This document shows positions 8,911 to 18,854 of a stretch of 64,000 bases of DNA, piece after piece. Within the stretch, counting starts at the first letter, position 1. Every line of letters begins with the position of its first letter. The position numbers and the translations under genes were made by a program. The stretch comes from JACRCT01 sp049841135 (GTDB taxonomy: Bacteria; Myxococcota; Myxococcia; Myxococcales; UBA5297), in assembly GCA_049841135.1 (NCBI GenBank), contig JASGHK010000004.1, positions 1,240,001 through 1,304,000 on the forward strand, given 5' to 3'. The notes under the pieces were generated by a model that was given only the letters and a program-made list of their open reading frames with translations, was not told the DNA's origin and ran no database searches.

Positions 8911-9168
8911 AGCTCGCTCCTGGGCGAGCACCTCGACTTCGCACTGCAGCCGCGCTCCGTCCGCCTGCCAGAGGACGACCGAGGTGCTTCCGGCCCGCTG
9001 GCCGAAGACCATCGGCTGCGAGCGAGAGCGGCGAGTGCCCCGTCGCCGCCGAGCCGCGCGTGCGGCCAGCGAACCGTGGCTCGCGCAGCGCGGTTTCGAG
9101 CCAACCCTCGAGCCCTTCCCAGGCCTTCGGCGCGCGCGAAGACGCGCGACGGGCGACGGCTCGGCCAT
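8911..9168 (-). pseudogene. Possible small gene or fragment related to pilus-assembly N-terminal (CpaC-like) domain
   Basis: An ATG overlaps the stop of the upstream hypothetical gene as TGATG, which suggests translational coupling. Reading from it gives MAEPSPVARLR. A protein-like stretch in a different frame follows (APKAWEGLEGWLETALREP), and then, back in the first frame, SQPMVFGQRAGSTSVVLWQA and CEVEVLAQE. The last stretch resembles the Gly-rich turn and tryptophan strand of the N-terminal domain of pilus secretins. I see no in-frame stop before the convergent radical SAM gene, so the 3' end is unknown. It is either a short gene with two indels or a decaying fragment. Confidence 0.3.
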
Positions 9169-9671
9169 CAGCGCCGCTTCTCGAGCTCGGTGAGCACCGC
9201 CTCGAGCTCGCGCTCCTCGCGGGAGATGTCGAAGCCCGCCACGCGAGCGCCCTCGAGGATGCCCAGCGCCAGCATCATCAGGTCCAGCACCGAGCGGTCC
9301 GGCTTCTCGTCCGGGTGGTCGTCCACGTGGTGGCGCAGCTGGGCATAGGCGGCGCGGTAGTCCTGGAAGCACACGACCGGAGGGAGCGTCGGGGCCTGTG
9401 GGACTCCGGAGGGGGTGACCGCCGGGAAGGCGATGCCGATGTCGGCGATGGCGATCTCGCGGCCGTCGCCGAAGCCGAGGAGCAGGTACGGCATCCCCGT
9501 CTGGCTGTTGGGCCGCTCCTCCACCGTGACCAGGTCGGTCACCGGCACGTGCAGGCGCTTGCCCGAGGCGATCTCCAGGGAATCGCCGCTCTGCTCGTCG
9601 TAGAGGGCCCAGGTGGGGCGCCTGGCGCAGAACGCGCGCAGGGTCTGCACGAGGGCCGAGCGGTCGGACAT
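9168..9671 (-). CDS. Conserved-looking hypothetical protein
   Basis: A 167-residue soluble protein without signal peptide or membrane segment. The ATG at 9671 (MSDRSALVQTLRAFCARRP) is preferred because GGGAG lies upstream; the frame is open further 5' but without a good ribosome site. The middle is beta-rich (RLHVPVTDLVTVEE, MPYLLLGFGDGREIAIADIG, PTLPPVVCFQDYRAAYAQL). The C-terminus is helical and charged (SREERELEAVLTELEKRR). I do not recognise a family. Its stop overlaps a possible downstream ATG. Confidence 0.65.
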   Translation of the reverse strand: MSDRSALVQTLRAFCARRPTWALYDEQSGDSLEIASGKRLHVPVTDLVTVEERPNSQTGMPYLLLGFGDGREIAIADIGIAFPAVTPSGVPQAPTLPPVVCFQDYRAAYAQLRHHVDDHPDEKPDRSVLDLMMLALGILEGARVAGFDISREERELEAVLTELEKRR

Positions 9672-9915
9672 GGGAGGCTCCCGGTGGGTGCGGCGCGGAG
9701 TATAAGGCCGCGCGGCATCCGAAACCCGGAACCTCGTTTCCCACCCGCGCCCCCATTCGGCCACTCGCTCACCTCAACCGGAGCGGCATGGACCTTGCCC
9801 TGGACCCCTCCCGGCAGGCGGCGCTGGGCGGAGCGGTTGGGACGGGGGCGGCGGCGGGCTGGACGGTGGAGGAACCTCGCGCATCCCAGCGCCTGCCTGC
9901 CACCCCAGGTCCAAG

Positions 9916-9940
9916 CCCCCCGGTCGACGAGCTCGGGGGG
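9916..9940 (+). promoter_or_regulatory. Hairpin before the kinase-fusion ribosome site
   Basis: Arms CCCCCCG and CGGGGGG around an 11-nt loop, ending a few bases before the G-rich ribosome site (GGGGAGGGG) of the TTG start at 9959. The C-run could pair with either the right arm or the ribosome site, so it might affect translation. This is inference from sequence only. Confidence 0.3.
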
Positions 9941-9958
9941 TCGGGGAGGGGCGGGTTC

Positions 9959-11620
9959 TTGTTCATCGTTTTCGAGGGCGTCGAAGGCAGCGGGAAGACC
10001 GTGCTGTCCCAGCGCGTCGTGGCGCGCCTACGTAGCCTGGGCCGCAACGTCTGCCATGCGCGCGAAGGCGAGGCCCCGGGTTCGGCCGTCGCCGAGCGCG
10101 TCCGGGCGCTGACCGGCGAGCTGCGCCGCCTGGCGCTCTCGGAGACCGTCGAGCTCCTGCTGGACGCGGCGCGCGGAGCGCAGCTGGTGGAGGAGATCGT
10201 CCGGCCGGCGCTCGCGCGCGGCGAGTGGGTCGTCACCGATCGCTTCGTCTACTCGCGGCTGGCGTTGGCGCGCGACCTCACTTCGCCGCCGCTCTCGGCC
10301 GTGCTGCAGCTGGCGTCGGCGGGGATCGCACCGGACCTGGTGGTGTTCGTGGACGTCGAGCCGGCCATCGCCGGAGCCCGGCGCCGGTGCCGCCGACTGG
10401 CGTCGGGCCGCAGCGGCGAGCCCGACCGGGAGGCACAGGCCGGGGCAGGCCTGTCCGCGCGCGTGCGGCGCAGCCTCCATCGGCTCGCCCAGGGCGACCC
10501 CGACCGCTGGCTCGTCTTCGACAACACCTGGGCCTCGCTCGACGAGGCCGAGGAGGCGATCGTCCGCGCAGTGCTCGCCCGCGCGGAGGGCCGAGCGTGG
10601 CCCGCCCTGCCCCGCTCTCGCGGCCCGTCCGGGATGCCGGGCCCGGCGGAGGTCCCCAGAGACGAGCGAGAGGTCCGCCGCAGCCTGCTCGACTCGGTGG
10701 ACGCGGTGGCTGCGCGCGAGCCCCCGCTGGCGGCCGACCTCGTCCGCGGCCTGTCCGGCGCGGACGTCGACGAGCGCCGGCTGAGGCTGGCCTTCGTCGC
10801 CCCGGCGGTCGTCGCCCACGGCCTCTGGGGCCTCGGCGGCACCGGCCCCATGGCGCTGCGCCACGCGCTCAAGGCGGTGGTCCCCGACGCCGTGGCGCTC
10901 AGCCTCACGGGCCTGTGGGGCGACGAAGCGCTGGAGCTCCGGCGCGAGCTGGAGGAGCGCACGCCACGCGCGGTCGCCCGCAGCCTCGCGGGGGTCCTGG
11001 CGCCGCAGGCCATGGAGCTGCGCAGCGCGCTCGCGCACCGGGCGCCCGCGGAGGTCCTCGAGAGCCTGGCGGGCGTGGCGACCGACGACGCGTGGGAGCT
11101 GCGACGCGCCCTGTCGACCTCGGCGCCGCCCGAGGCCTTGGCCCGGAGCGTCACGCGCCTCGCTTCGCCCGAGGCGTGGTCTCTGCGCGAGGCGCTGCTC
11201 TCGGCCGAGCCGCTGGCGGTGATCGAGAGCCTCACCGGGTTGTCTTGCCCAAGGTCCTTCGCCCTGCGCCGTCGCTTCCTCCCGCGAGCACCGCGCGCCG
11301 TGCTCCTGACGCTCGCGGGACTCGAGTGCGCGGAGGCCTTCGCGCTGCGCGAGGCGGCCGCCGAGCGGATGCGCGAGGCGGTCGAGAGCGCCTCCGGCCT
11401 GGCCGTCGACCCCGCCTGGACGCTGAGAGAGAGGCTGCTCTCGGTGTGGCCCGCCTCCGTCGTCCGCTCGCTCCACGGGCTGGCCGGGCTCTCGCGCGGC
11501 CGCGAGCTCCTCTTCCGCGTCCTGGAGCGCGCCTCCGGCGACCTCGAGGTCCTCCGCGAGGCCGCCTGCGTCCTGGACGAGACCTCGGCCCCCGAGCGGC
11601 CGCTCTCGCGGACGGGCTGA
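9959..11620 (+). CDS. tmk: Thymidylate kinase fused to a ten-unit helical repeat domain
   Basis: The first ~215 residues match dTMP kinase, which phosphorylates dTMP to dTDP: start MFIVFEGVEGSGKT with the P-loop, then VVTDRFVYSRLALARDL with the DRF/Y motif, and PDLVVFVDVEP. The TTG at 9959 fits best, since it gives the usual kinase N-terminus and has GGGGAGGGG 8-10 nt upstream. Normal enzymes end near residue 210. Here, after a Pro-rich linker, residues ~255-525 form ten tandem repeats of 26-28 residues with the pattern P-x-A-V-x-x-S-L-x-G-L...A-x-x-L-R-x-x-L (for example PAEVLESLAGVATDDAWELR). Each looks like a short helical hairpin. The repeat region's function is unknown. About 66 nt separate it from the next gene. 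Confidence 0.82.
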   Translation: MFIVFEGVEGSGKTVLSQRVVARLRSLGRNVCHAREGEAPGSAVAERVRALTGELRRLALSETVELLLDAARGAQLVEEIVRPALARGEWVVTDRFVYSRLALARDLTSPPLSAVLQLASAGIAPDLVVFVDVEPAIAGARRRCRRLASGRSGEPDREAQAGAGLSARVRRSLHRLAQGDPDRWLVFDNTWASLDEAEEAIVRAVLARAEGRAWPALPRSRGPSGMPGPAEVPRDEREVRRSLLDSVDAVAAREPPLAADLVRGLSGADVDERRLRLAFVAPAVVAHGLWGLGGTGPMALRHALKAVVPDAVALSLTGLWGDEALELRRELEERTPRAVARSLAGVLAPQAMELRSALAHRAPAEVLESLAGVATDDAWELRRALSTSAPPEALARSVTRLASPEAWSLREALLSAEPLAVIESLTGLSCPRSFALRRRFLPRAPRAVLLTLAGLECAEAFALREAAAERMREAVESASGLAVDPAWTLRERLLSVWPASVVRSLHGLAGLSRGRELLFRVLERASGDLEVLREAACVLDETSAPERPLSRTG

Positions 11621-11686
11621 CGGCGCCCGGGCACGAGGAGTTCGCTGGTGCGGCGGGAGGGGCCGGCGGGTAACATCGCCCGCGCC

Positions 11687-13017
11687 ATGCGCCAGCGCTC
11701 GAACACGCCCAAGAACCGCCCCATGCGCCAGGACCTCGTCCAGGCCGCCGCCCTCGAGGTCTACGCGGCCGTGCGCCAGGAAGGCCGGCTGGCCGACCGC
11801 GCGCTCGACCGGGTGCTGCGCCGCGAGCGCCGCCTCTACAGCACCGAGCGGCGCGCGGTCGCCGAGGGCGTCTGGGGCCTGTTGCGCAACGAGCGGCGCA
11901 TCGACTTCGCCCTGTTCGGCCGCGCCTCGCCCACCCTCGCCGGCGTCGACCTCTACCGCGCGCGCTGGGCCGGCCTCGCAGTGCTGGAGGGCCAGCCGGC
12001 GCAGCAGATTGTCTCCGCGATGCACCTGCCGTCCGCGCTGGTGTCGCGGCTGGAGAAGCTCGCGCTGCCCCTTCCGGACGGCCTCAACGCCGTCGAGAAG
12101 GTGGCGATCACCTCGTCGCTGCCCGACTTCGTGGCCCAGCTCCTGGTGAAGGAGCGCGGCGAGGCCGAGGCGCTGGAGCTGGGCAAGGCCTTCCTGGTCC
12201 GCGCGCCGCTGACCGCGCGCGCCAACCTGCTCAAGAATGACCGCGAGCAGCTGCGCGACGTGCTGGGCAAGGAGGGGCTACGCACGCCGCCGGCCACGCG
12301 CTACTCGCCGCTGGGGCTGGTGCTGGAGAGCCGGGTCAACGCCTTCGGCCTGCGGGCCTTCCAGGACGGGCGCTTCGAGATCCAGGACGAGGGCAGCCAG
12401 CTGCTCGCGTTGCTCGTCCAGGCCTCCCCGGGCGAGCAGGTCGTCGACGCCTGCGCCGGCGCCGGCGGCAAGACGCTCGCCCTGTGCGCCGACATGCAGA
12501 ACAAGGGCGAGCTCTACGCCTTCGACGTCGACGGGGAGCGGCTGCAGGAGCTCCTCGCCGGGCGCGGCGGGCCGGCGCGCACAACATCCGCACGCGGACG
12601 CTGCCCGAGGGCGACGAGGCCGACGCACGCATCTCCAGCATGGTGGGCAAGGCCGACCGCGTGCTGGTGGACGCCCCCTGCTCCGGCCTGGGCGCGCTGC
12701 GCCGCAACCCCGACTCCCGCTACCGCCTCAAGCCCGACGACCTGGTGCGCTACCCGGCGCTGCAGAAGGCCATCCTCGACCGGTTCGCGCGGCTGGTCCG
12801 CGTCGGCGGCCGGCTGGTCTACGCCACCTGCAGCCTCGCCCGCGCCGAGGACGAGGCGGTGGTCGAGTCCTTCCTCGCGCTGCGCCCGTACTTCAAGGTC
12901 GTGCCGGCCTCGACGATCGTCCCGGCCGAGGTGTGCGAGGGCCCGTACCTGCGGACCTTCCCGCACAAGCACGGCACCGACGGCTTCTTCGCCGCGGTGC
13001 TGGAGCGCGTGGGCTGA
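11687..13017 (+). CDS. rsmB: RsmB-type 16S rRNA cytosine-C5 methyltransferase (frameshifted)
   Basis: Methylates a cytosine in RNA using SAM, probably C967-type in 16S rRNA. The N-terminal NusB-like domain (AVRQEGRLADRALDRVLRRE) is followed by the methyltransferase fold: VDACAGAGGKTLALCADM (SAM loop), VDAPCSGLGALRRNPD (catalytic cysteine) and VYATCSLARAEDEAVV (second cysteine). The frame changes in the GC-rich stretch 12560-12585, where one missing base would restore LAGRxRAGAHNIRTRTLPEG. The whole protein is ~443 residues, normal for RsmB. The ATG at 11687 is chosen; the frame is open 13 codons upstream from a GTG. Confidence 0.85.
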
Positions 13018-13107
13018 GGCGGCGACGCACCTGCGGCCGATGCGGCGCTGCACGGCAAGAGGGTCGCGCTCGCCGCGCGGCCATGCCGCGGCCCATGTTG
13101 ATGGGTA

Positions 13108-13126
13108 CTGACATACCTTTAGCAGG
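13108..13126. repeat. Dispersed TTTAGCAGG-type motif, copy 1
   Basis: The sequence CTGACATACCTTTAGCAGG is unusually AT-rich for this window and sits in the 150-nt spacer between two convergent genes. Related copies lie at 16138-16155 and 35007-35023. It could be the end of a small mobile element or a remnant of one. Confidence 0.5.
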
Positions 13127-13168
13127 CCCTACGCCGCTCGCCGACGAACGCGACGTACGAAGGCGGAT

Positions 13169-13816
13169 CTACCGCCTGCGCGATTTCTTCCGGGTCGCTG
13201 CACGGGGCGCCAGGAGGCCCGCGCGCTGACGTCTCTTGCGGGTCGGCGCTCGCAGCATCCGGTCCAGCGCGTCCCAGACCTCGTCCGCCGTCGGCCCGCC
13301 GGCCTCGGCCAGGTCCCCCTGCCCCAGCGCGAAGAGCGCGCCCACGACGATCACCGCCGCCAGCCTGGGCCCCACGTCCTGCCGCAGCACCCCGGTCTCG
13401 CCGGCCTCCTTCAAGCAAGTCCGCACGAACCGCTGCGAGCGCTGCCGGAACCCATCGAGCCGCTCCGCGGCCCACGGCGCTGCATCGGCCAGCTGGGACG
13501 AGCCCACCAGCTTGGCGACACCCGGGTGCTCGCGGAAGCGCCCCACCCGCGCGCGGAAGAACTGCCCCAGCCGCTCCAGCGGGTCCTCGGCCGCCACCTG
13601 CACGCCCTCGAAGAGGATCGCCTCGGCCCGGTCCAGGGCCAGCGCCAGGATCTCGTCCTTGGTGTCGAAGTGCCGGAACAGCGCGGCGTCGGTGACCCCG
13701 ATGCGCCGGGCGATGGCCGAGGCGGTCAGCCCCCCGAAGCCCACCTCCCCGAAGAGCGCCAGCGCCACCTCGGCGATCTCCTGGCGCCGCTCCTCTGAAG
13801 ACCGATGGACCGTCAT
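13169..13816 (-). CDS. TetR-family transcriptional regulator
   Basis: A 215-residue repressor-type protein. Residues ~8-55 form the TetR helix-turn-helix: EEIAEVALALFGEVGF-like region, then LTASAIARRIGVTDAALFRH and FDTKDEIL. The C-terminal ligand domain is generic (FRARVGRFREHPGVAKLVGS). It has a basic tail (ATRKKSRRR). It is transcribed away from nrfHA, and a perfect inverted repeat between them (13871-13890) is its likely operator. That makes control of the nitrite reductase genes, and of itself, the simplest reading. The ligand is unknown. Confidence 0.9.
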   Translation of the reverse strand: MTVHRSSEERRQEIAEVALALFGEVGFGGLTASAIARRIGVTDAALFRHFDTKDEILALALDRAEAILFEGVQVAAEDPLERLGQFFRARVGRFREHPGVAKLVGSSQLADAAPWAAERLDGFRQRSQRFVRTCLKEAGETGVLRQDVGPRLAAVIVVGALFALGQGDLAEAGGPTADEVWDALDRMLRAPTRKRRQRAGLLAPRAATRKKSRRR

Positions 13817-13870
13817 CGACGCTTCCTTTCGCCCTCCGCCGCCCGACTCCGCGGTTGCACTGACCGCGGT

Positions 13871-13890
13871 AAGTTAGTATCTACTAACTT
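13871..13890. promoter_or_regulatory. Probable TetR operator
   Basis: AAGTTAGTATCTACTAACTT is a perfect palindrome of two 9-nt arms around a 2-nt centre. It lies 54 nt upstream of the TetR start and 36 nt upstream of nrfH. Palindromes of the form TTAGT...ACTAA are common targets of TetR-family repressors. Confidence 0.7.
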
Positions 13891-13926
13891 GCACTGGCTG
13901 TCCTGCCCGCTCGAGGTCCTCGGCCG

Positions 13927-14427
13927 ATGTCCCCACTGCACGCACCCCGCCTCTGGCTGCTCATCGCGGTGCTCGTGGGAGCGCTGGGGGGCATCGGAGG
14001 GTTCACCTTCTCCTACGCCTCCGGGCTGTCGTACCTGAGCAACGACCCGGCCGCGTGCGTCAACTGCCACGTCATGAACGACCAGTTCGACTCGTGGCGG
14101 AAGGGTCCGCACCACGCCGTGGCCACCTGCAACGACTGCCACGTGCCGCCGCACTTCCCGGACAAGTACATCGCCAAGGGCCGCAACGGGTACCACCACT
14201 CGATGGGCTTCACCCTCCAGCCCTCGGTGCCGGACGCTCCCGGCGCCAAGCTGGTCTTCGAAGAGCCCATCCGGATCAAGGCGACCAACAGCCAGATCCT
14301 CCAGGACAACTGCCTGCGCTGCCACGGCGACTTCGTGCACGAGGTCGTCCGCGGCAGCACCTGGGCCGACGACGCCATCCGCTGCGTCCATTGCCACAAC
14401 GCCGTGGGACACGGCGCGCGCCGCTAG
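13927..14427 (+). CDS. nrfH: Cytochrome c nitrite reductase small subunit, membrane quinol dehydrogenase
   Basis: A 166-residue NapC/NirT-family cytochrome that takes electrons from menaquinol and passes them to NrfA. One N-terminal membrane anchor (LLIAVLVGALGGIGGFTFSY) is followed by four CxxCH haem sites: CVNCH, CNDCH, CLRCH and CVHCH. The region after the first haem (MNDQFDSWRKGPHHAVATC) is typical of NrfH. It forms an operon with nrfA, 14 nt downstream. Confidence 0.94.
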   Translation: MSPLHAPRLWLLIAVLVGALGGIGGFTFSYASGLSYLSNDPAACVNCHVMNDQFDSWRKGPHHAVATCNDCHVPPHFPDKYIAKGRNGYHHSMGFTLQPSVPDAPGAKLVFEEPIRIKATNSQILQDNCLRCHGDFVHEVVRGSTWADDAIRCVHCHNAVGHGARR

Positions 14428-14441
14428 GGAGACCCGAGAGC

Positions 14442-16088
<1,647 letters not shown>

Positions 16089-16137
16089 CAGCCTCTTCGA
16101 ACGCCTCCAAGACGTCGGCGTTCATGTCACAAAGTAG

Positions 16138-16155
16138 CTGCCTATCTTTAGCAGG
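16138..16155. repeat. Dispersed TTTAGCAGG-type motif, copy 2
   Basis: CTGCCTATCTTTAGCAGG, in the spacer between the convergent nrfA and AarF-like genes. It shares CTG...TA(C/T)CTTTAGCAGG with the copy at 13108. The flank TCACAAAGTAG is also AT-richer than its surroundings. Confidence 0.45.
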
Positions 16156-16176
16156 CCGCGGCGGCTGAGCCCGATC

Positions 16177-17494
16177 CTAGCCGGCGGCCTGCTCGTCCTC
16201 GAGCGCCGCCCAGTCCAGCTCGGCTCCGAGCCGGGCCAGCACCGCGTACAGCCCGAAGCGGATGCGGAACAGGAACATCAGCTTTCCGGGCAGCCGCATC
16301 TTCATCAGCTTCTTCTTGAGCTGCACCTGATCGCCCATGCTCACCGACCGGTCCGGTGCGACGGCGTGCGGGCCCGCGACGAGCAACGGCTCGTAGAAGC
16401 CCCGCAAGCAGCGAGCGGGTCACGTCGAAGTCCGCGTCCGGGGCAGGCATGCCCAGCGCGCGGAGCGCCACCTGAATCTGCGTGGCGTCGTCGGCGCGCA
16501 CCGCCTTCGAGAGCTGGATCATCGCCCCCACGAGCGGCCGCTCGAACTCGCGCACGCAGCCGTGGTCCAGCACGGTGGCGCTGCCGTCGCGCGCGAAGAG
16601 CACGTTGCCGGGATGGGGATCGGCGTTGAACAGCCCGTGCCGGTAGAGCGTGCCCACGTAGAACTCGTAGAGCGTCCGGGACGCGCGCTCGCGGGCCTCC
16701 CGCTCCCCTACCTCGGCGAGGAAGGTCTCGAGCCCCAGCCCCTCGGCCCAGCTCGTGGTCAGGACGCGCGGCCCGCACCAGTCGACATGGACGGCGGGGA
16801 TGCGGATGCGCGGGTGGCCGGCGAAGATCTCCGCGAAGCGCTGCTGGCGGCGTGCTTCGAGCGCGTAGTCGCACTCCTCCAGGAAGCGCTCCTGCGCCTC
16901 GCCGATCACCTCGGCGATGTCGACGCCCGGCGCGAAGGCGCGCGCCATCAGCTTGCCCACTGCCGCCGCCTTGAAGTCCGCCTGGATGGCCTCCTCGATG
17001 CCTGGGTGGCGAACCTTCACCGCCACCGCCGTACCGTCCTCCCGCGTGGCACGATGCACCTGCCCGATGGAGGCCGTCGCCACCGGGACACGCTCGATGC
17101 GCGAGAGCACCGCCTGGGCCCGAGCGCCGAGATCCGCGCGGAGGATCTGCTCGACCTGGGCGAACGGCGTCGGCTGCGAGTGCTTCTGCAGCACCGCGAG
17201 CATCTGCCGCGCCTGCGGGTCGAGCGAGCCGTCCACGTAGGAGATGATCTGCCCGACCTTCATCGCCACGCCCTTGAGCTGGCCGAAGGACTCCGCAAGC
17301 CGGGCCAGCGCCTCCGGGGAGAGCGAGCCCAGGTTCAGCTCGCCGCCCCGCAAGCGCCCCGCTACCGCCCCCAGGCCGATGCGCGCCCCGGTGGCCGCCG
17401 TTCGCCGCAGTCGCCCCAGCGCCGTGGTGGGGATCTCTGCGCCCTCCTGCTGGGCGAGGTTCTCGAGCAGCTGCTGGACCGGGTCCTTGGCCAT
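16177..17494 (-). CDS. ABC1/AarF/UbiB-family atypical kinase (frameshifted)
   Basis: Atypical protein-kinase-like ATPases of this family support quinone synthesis or lipid homeostasis. The N-terminus MAKDPVQQLLENLAQQEG is followed by the family motif FGQLKGVAMKVGQIISYVDG (KxGQ). The kinase core contains ATASIGQVHRATREDGTAVA, AVKVRHPG, NADPHPGNVLFARDG (catalytic DPHPGN) and VLDHGCVREF in place of DFG. The frame is lost near 16400, where shortening the G-run in GCGGGGC would give LLAGFYEPLLVAGPHAV and a normal C-terminus ending EDEQAAG, 438 residues in all. No quinone genes are adjacent. Confidence 0.85.
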
Positions 17495-17594
17495 GGACGT
17501 CTCCTGCCGGCGGCCGGTCGGCCTGTCCGGCCAGTTGAGGCCGACGATCCTTCGCCAACCGGGAGACCAGGGCAACACGACCGCAGGGGGTTTC

Positions 17595-18773
17595 TCAGCT
17601 CCCCGGAGCCGAGACCTTGACGGGCGGCTGGGAGTGCGTCGTGGAGACCGCGAACTCCGGCGAGGCTCGCAGGAAGATCGCCGGGAGCAGGGTCGTGCCC
17701 ACGGCATAGAGCATCAGCCCGCCTCGGATCTCCGGGGCGATGCCGTACTGGTTGGCCAGGATGCCGCTGAGGACCAGCGTGAAGACCAAGGTCGGCGAGA
17801 GCGAGAGCGCGACGCGCAGGCTCTTCCTGGGAGGCTCGCCCAGCGCGGCCCTCCGGTGGAGCGCGACGGCCAGGAGCTGGGCCGGCAGGGCGCACGACAG
17901 GAACGCCGCGCCGTAGAGGGCCGACGCGAGGCTCAGCGCGGAGGCCGGCAGGTCCAGGCCGGCAGCGAAGAAGTAGAACGGCACGAAGAAGGAAGCGAAG
18001 AACTCCAGAAGCCCGAGCATCTTCTCCGAGACCAGCGCCGGCGCCTCGCCGCGCAGCCGCTGGGCGACCATCCCCACCACGAAGGCGCCGACCAGGTAGT
18101 ACGCCCCCAGCATCTTGGTGGCGAAGGCCGCGAGCATCGCGGTCATCAGCAGGAAGGCGAACTCGGAGCGCGGCGCGAACGGCGCGATGAGCCGCGTGAA
18201 GAGGCGGAAGAGGACCGGCAGGACCAGGATGAGCGCGGCCAGCGCCAGGGCCCCGCCGGCCAGGCGCACCGCGCTCGCCGACTGCAATACGAGGAAGAGC
18301 ATCAGCAGCGCCACGATCTCCGTGGCGATGGCCTTGGACCGCACCCACGTCCGCTCCCCGTCGTCGAGCCCGAAGGTGGGCAGCGAGTCGAGGATGAAGC
18401 CTGTCGAAGGAGTCACCAACGCCAAGGCCAGCACGATCGCTGGCCGCAGCTCGAGATGCAGCGCCCACTGCCCCACCAGCGTCACCAGCGCGATCAGCAC
18501 CGCGCGGACGCCCACGTGCTGCAGCAGGACGCGCCAGTCGCGGCGCAGCGCCGCCACGTCGACGTCCAGGCCCGCGAAGAGGAAGAGCGACACGATGCCC
18601 AGCGTCGAGAGCAGGTGCACGGTGGGGTCGTCCAGGAACAAGCCGAACCCAAGTCCGAGGGCTGCGCCCATCACCAGGCTGGAGATGGCGCTGGGAAGCT
18701 TGAAGCGCTGGAGCGCCCGCGGCACGACGAAGAGGGCGAAGATCAACAGCAGGTAGGTGAGGTCCGACGCCAT
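17595..18773 (-). CDS. Cation/proton antiporter (CPA2/Kef-type membrane domain)
   Basis: A 392-residue membrane protein with about twelve hydrophobic segments and no regulatory nucleotide-binding domain. Sequence typical of the Na+/H+ exchanger domain includes LPSAISSLVMGAALGLGFG, STLGIVSLFLFAGLDVDVAA, the acidic region ALALVTPSTGFILDSLPTFG and the helix MLGAYYLVGAFVVGMVAQRL. It probably exchanges Na+ or K+ for protons across the inner membrane; the ion cannot be told. It lies between the ATP-grasp and AarF-like genes on the same strand. Confidence 0.88.
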   Translation of the reverse strand: MASDLTYLLLIFALFVVPRALQRFKLPSAISSLVMGAALGLGFGLFLDDPTVHLLSTLGIVSLFLFAGLDVDVAALRRDWRVLLQHVGVRAVLIALVTLVGQWALHLELRPAIVLALALVTPSTGFILDSLPTFGLDDGERTWVRSKAIATEIVALLMLFLVLQSASAVRLAGGALALAALILVLPVLFRLFTRLIAPFAPRSEFAFLLMTAMLAAFATKMLGAYYLVGAFVVGMVAQRLRGEAPALVSEKMLGLLEFFASFFVPFYFFAAGLDLPASALSLASALYGAAFLSCALPAQLLAVALHRRAALGEPPRKSLRVALSLSPTLVFTLVLSGILANQYGIAPEIRGGLMLYAVGTTLLPAIFLRASPEFAVSTTHSQPPVKVSAPGS

Positions 18774-18825
18774 GCCCTGACCTTACTGGGGTGGAGGCGA
18801 GGCCTCGCCGCCCCTTCCCGGCCGC

Positions 18826-18844
18826 GGCGCCGAACGTCGGCGCC
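18826..18844 (-). terminator. GC-rich hairpin after the ATP-grasp gene
   Basis: Perfect arms GGCGCCGA and TCGGCGCC around the loop ACG, 10 nt beyond the ATP-grasp stop. There is no T-tract, so intrinsic termination is uncertain. A second perfect palindrome, GGCGAGGCCTCGCC, lies a little further on. Confidence 0.4.
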
Positions 18845-18854
18845 CGCCACTCGC

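Noticed and set aside
5768..8944. A 1,058-codon open frame on the minus strand opposite the carbamoyltransferase and radical SAM genes
   Set aside because: Composition is Arg/Gly/Ala/His-rich without motifs, and it lies antisense to clear genes. Long antisense frames are expected at this GC content.
9160..9170. The TGATG overlap as proof of a real downstream gene
   Set aside because: The overlap alone is weak, since the following frame is not consistently protein-like and has no nearby stop; reported only at low confidence.
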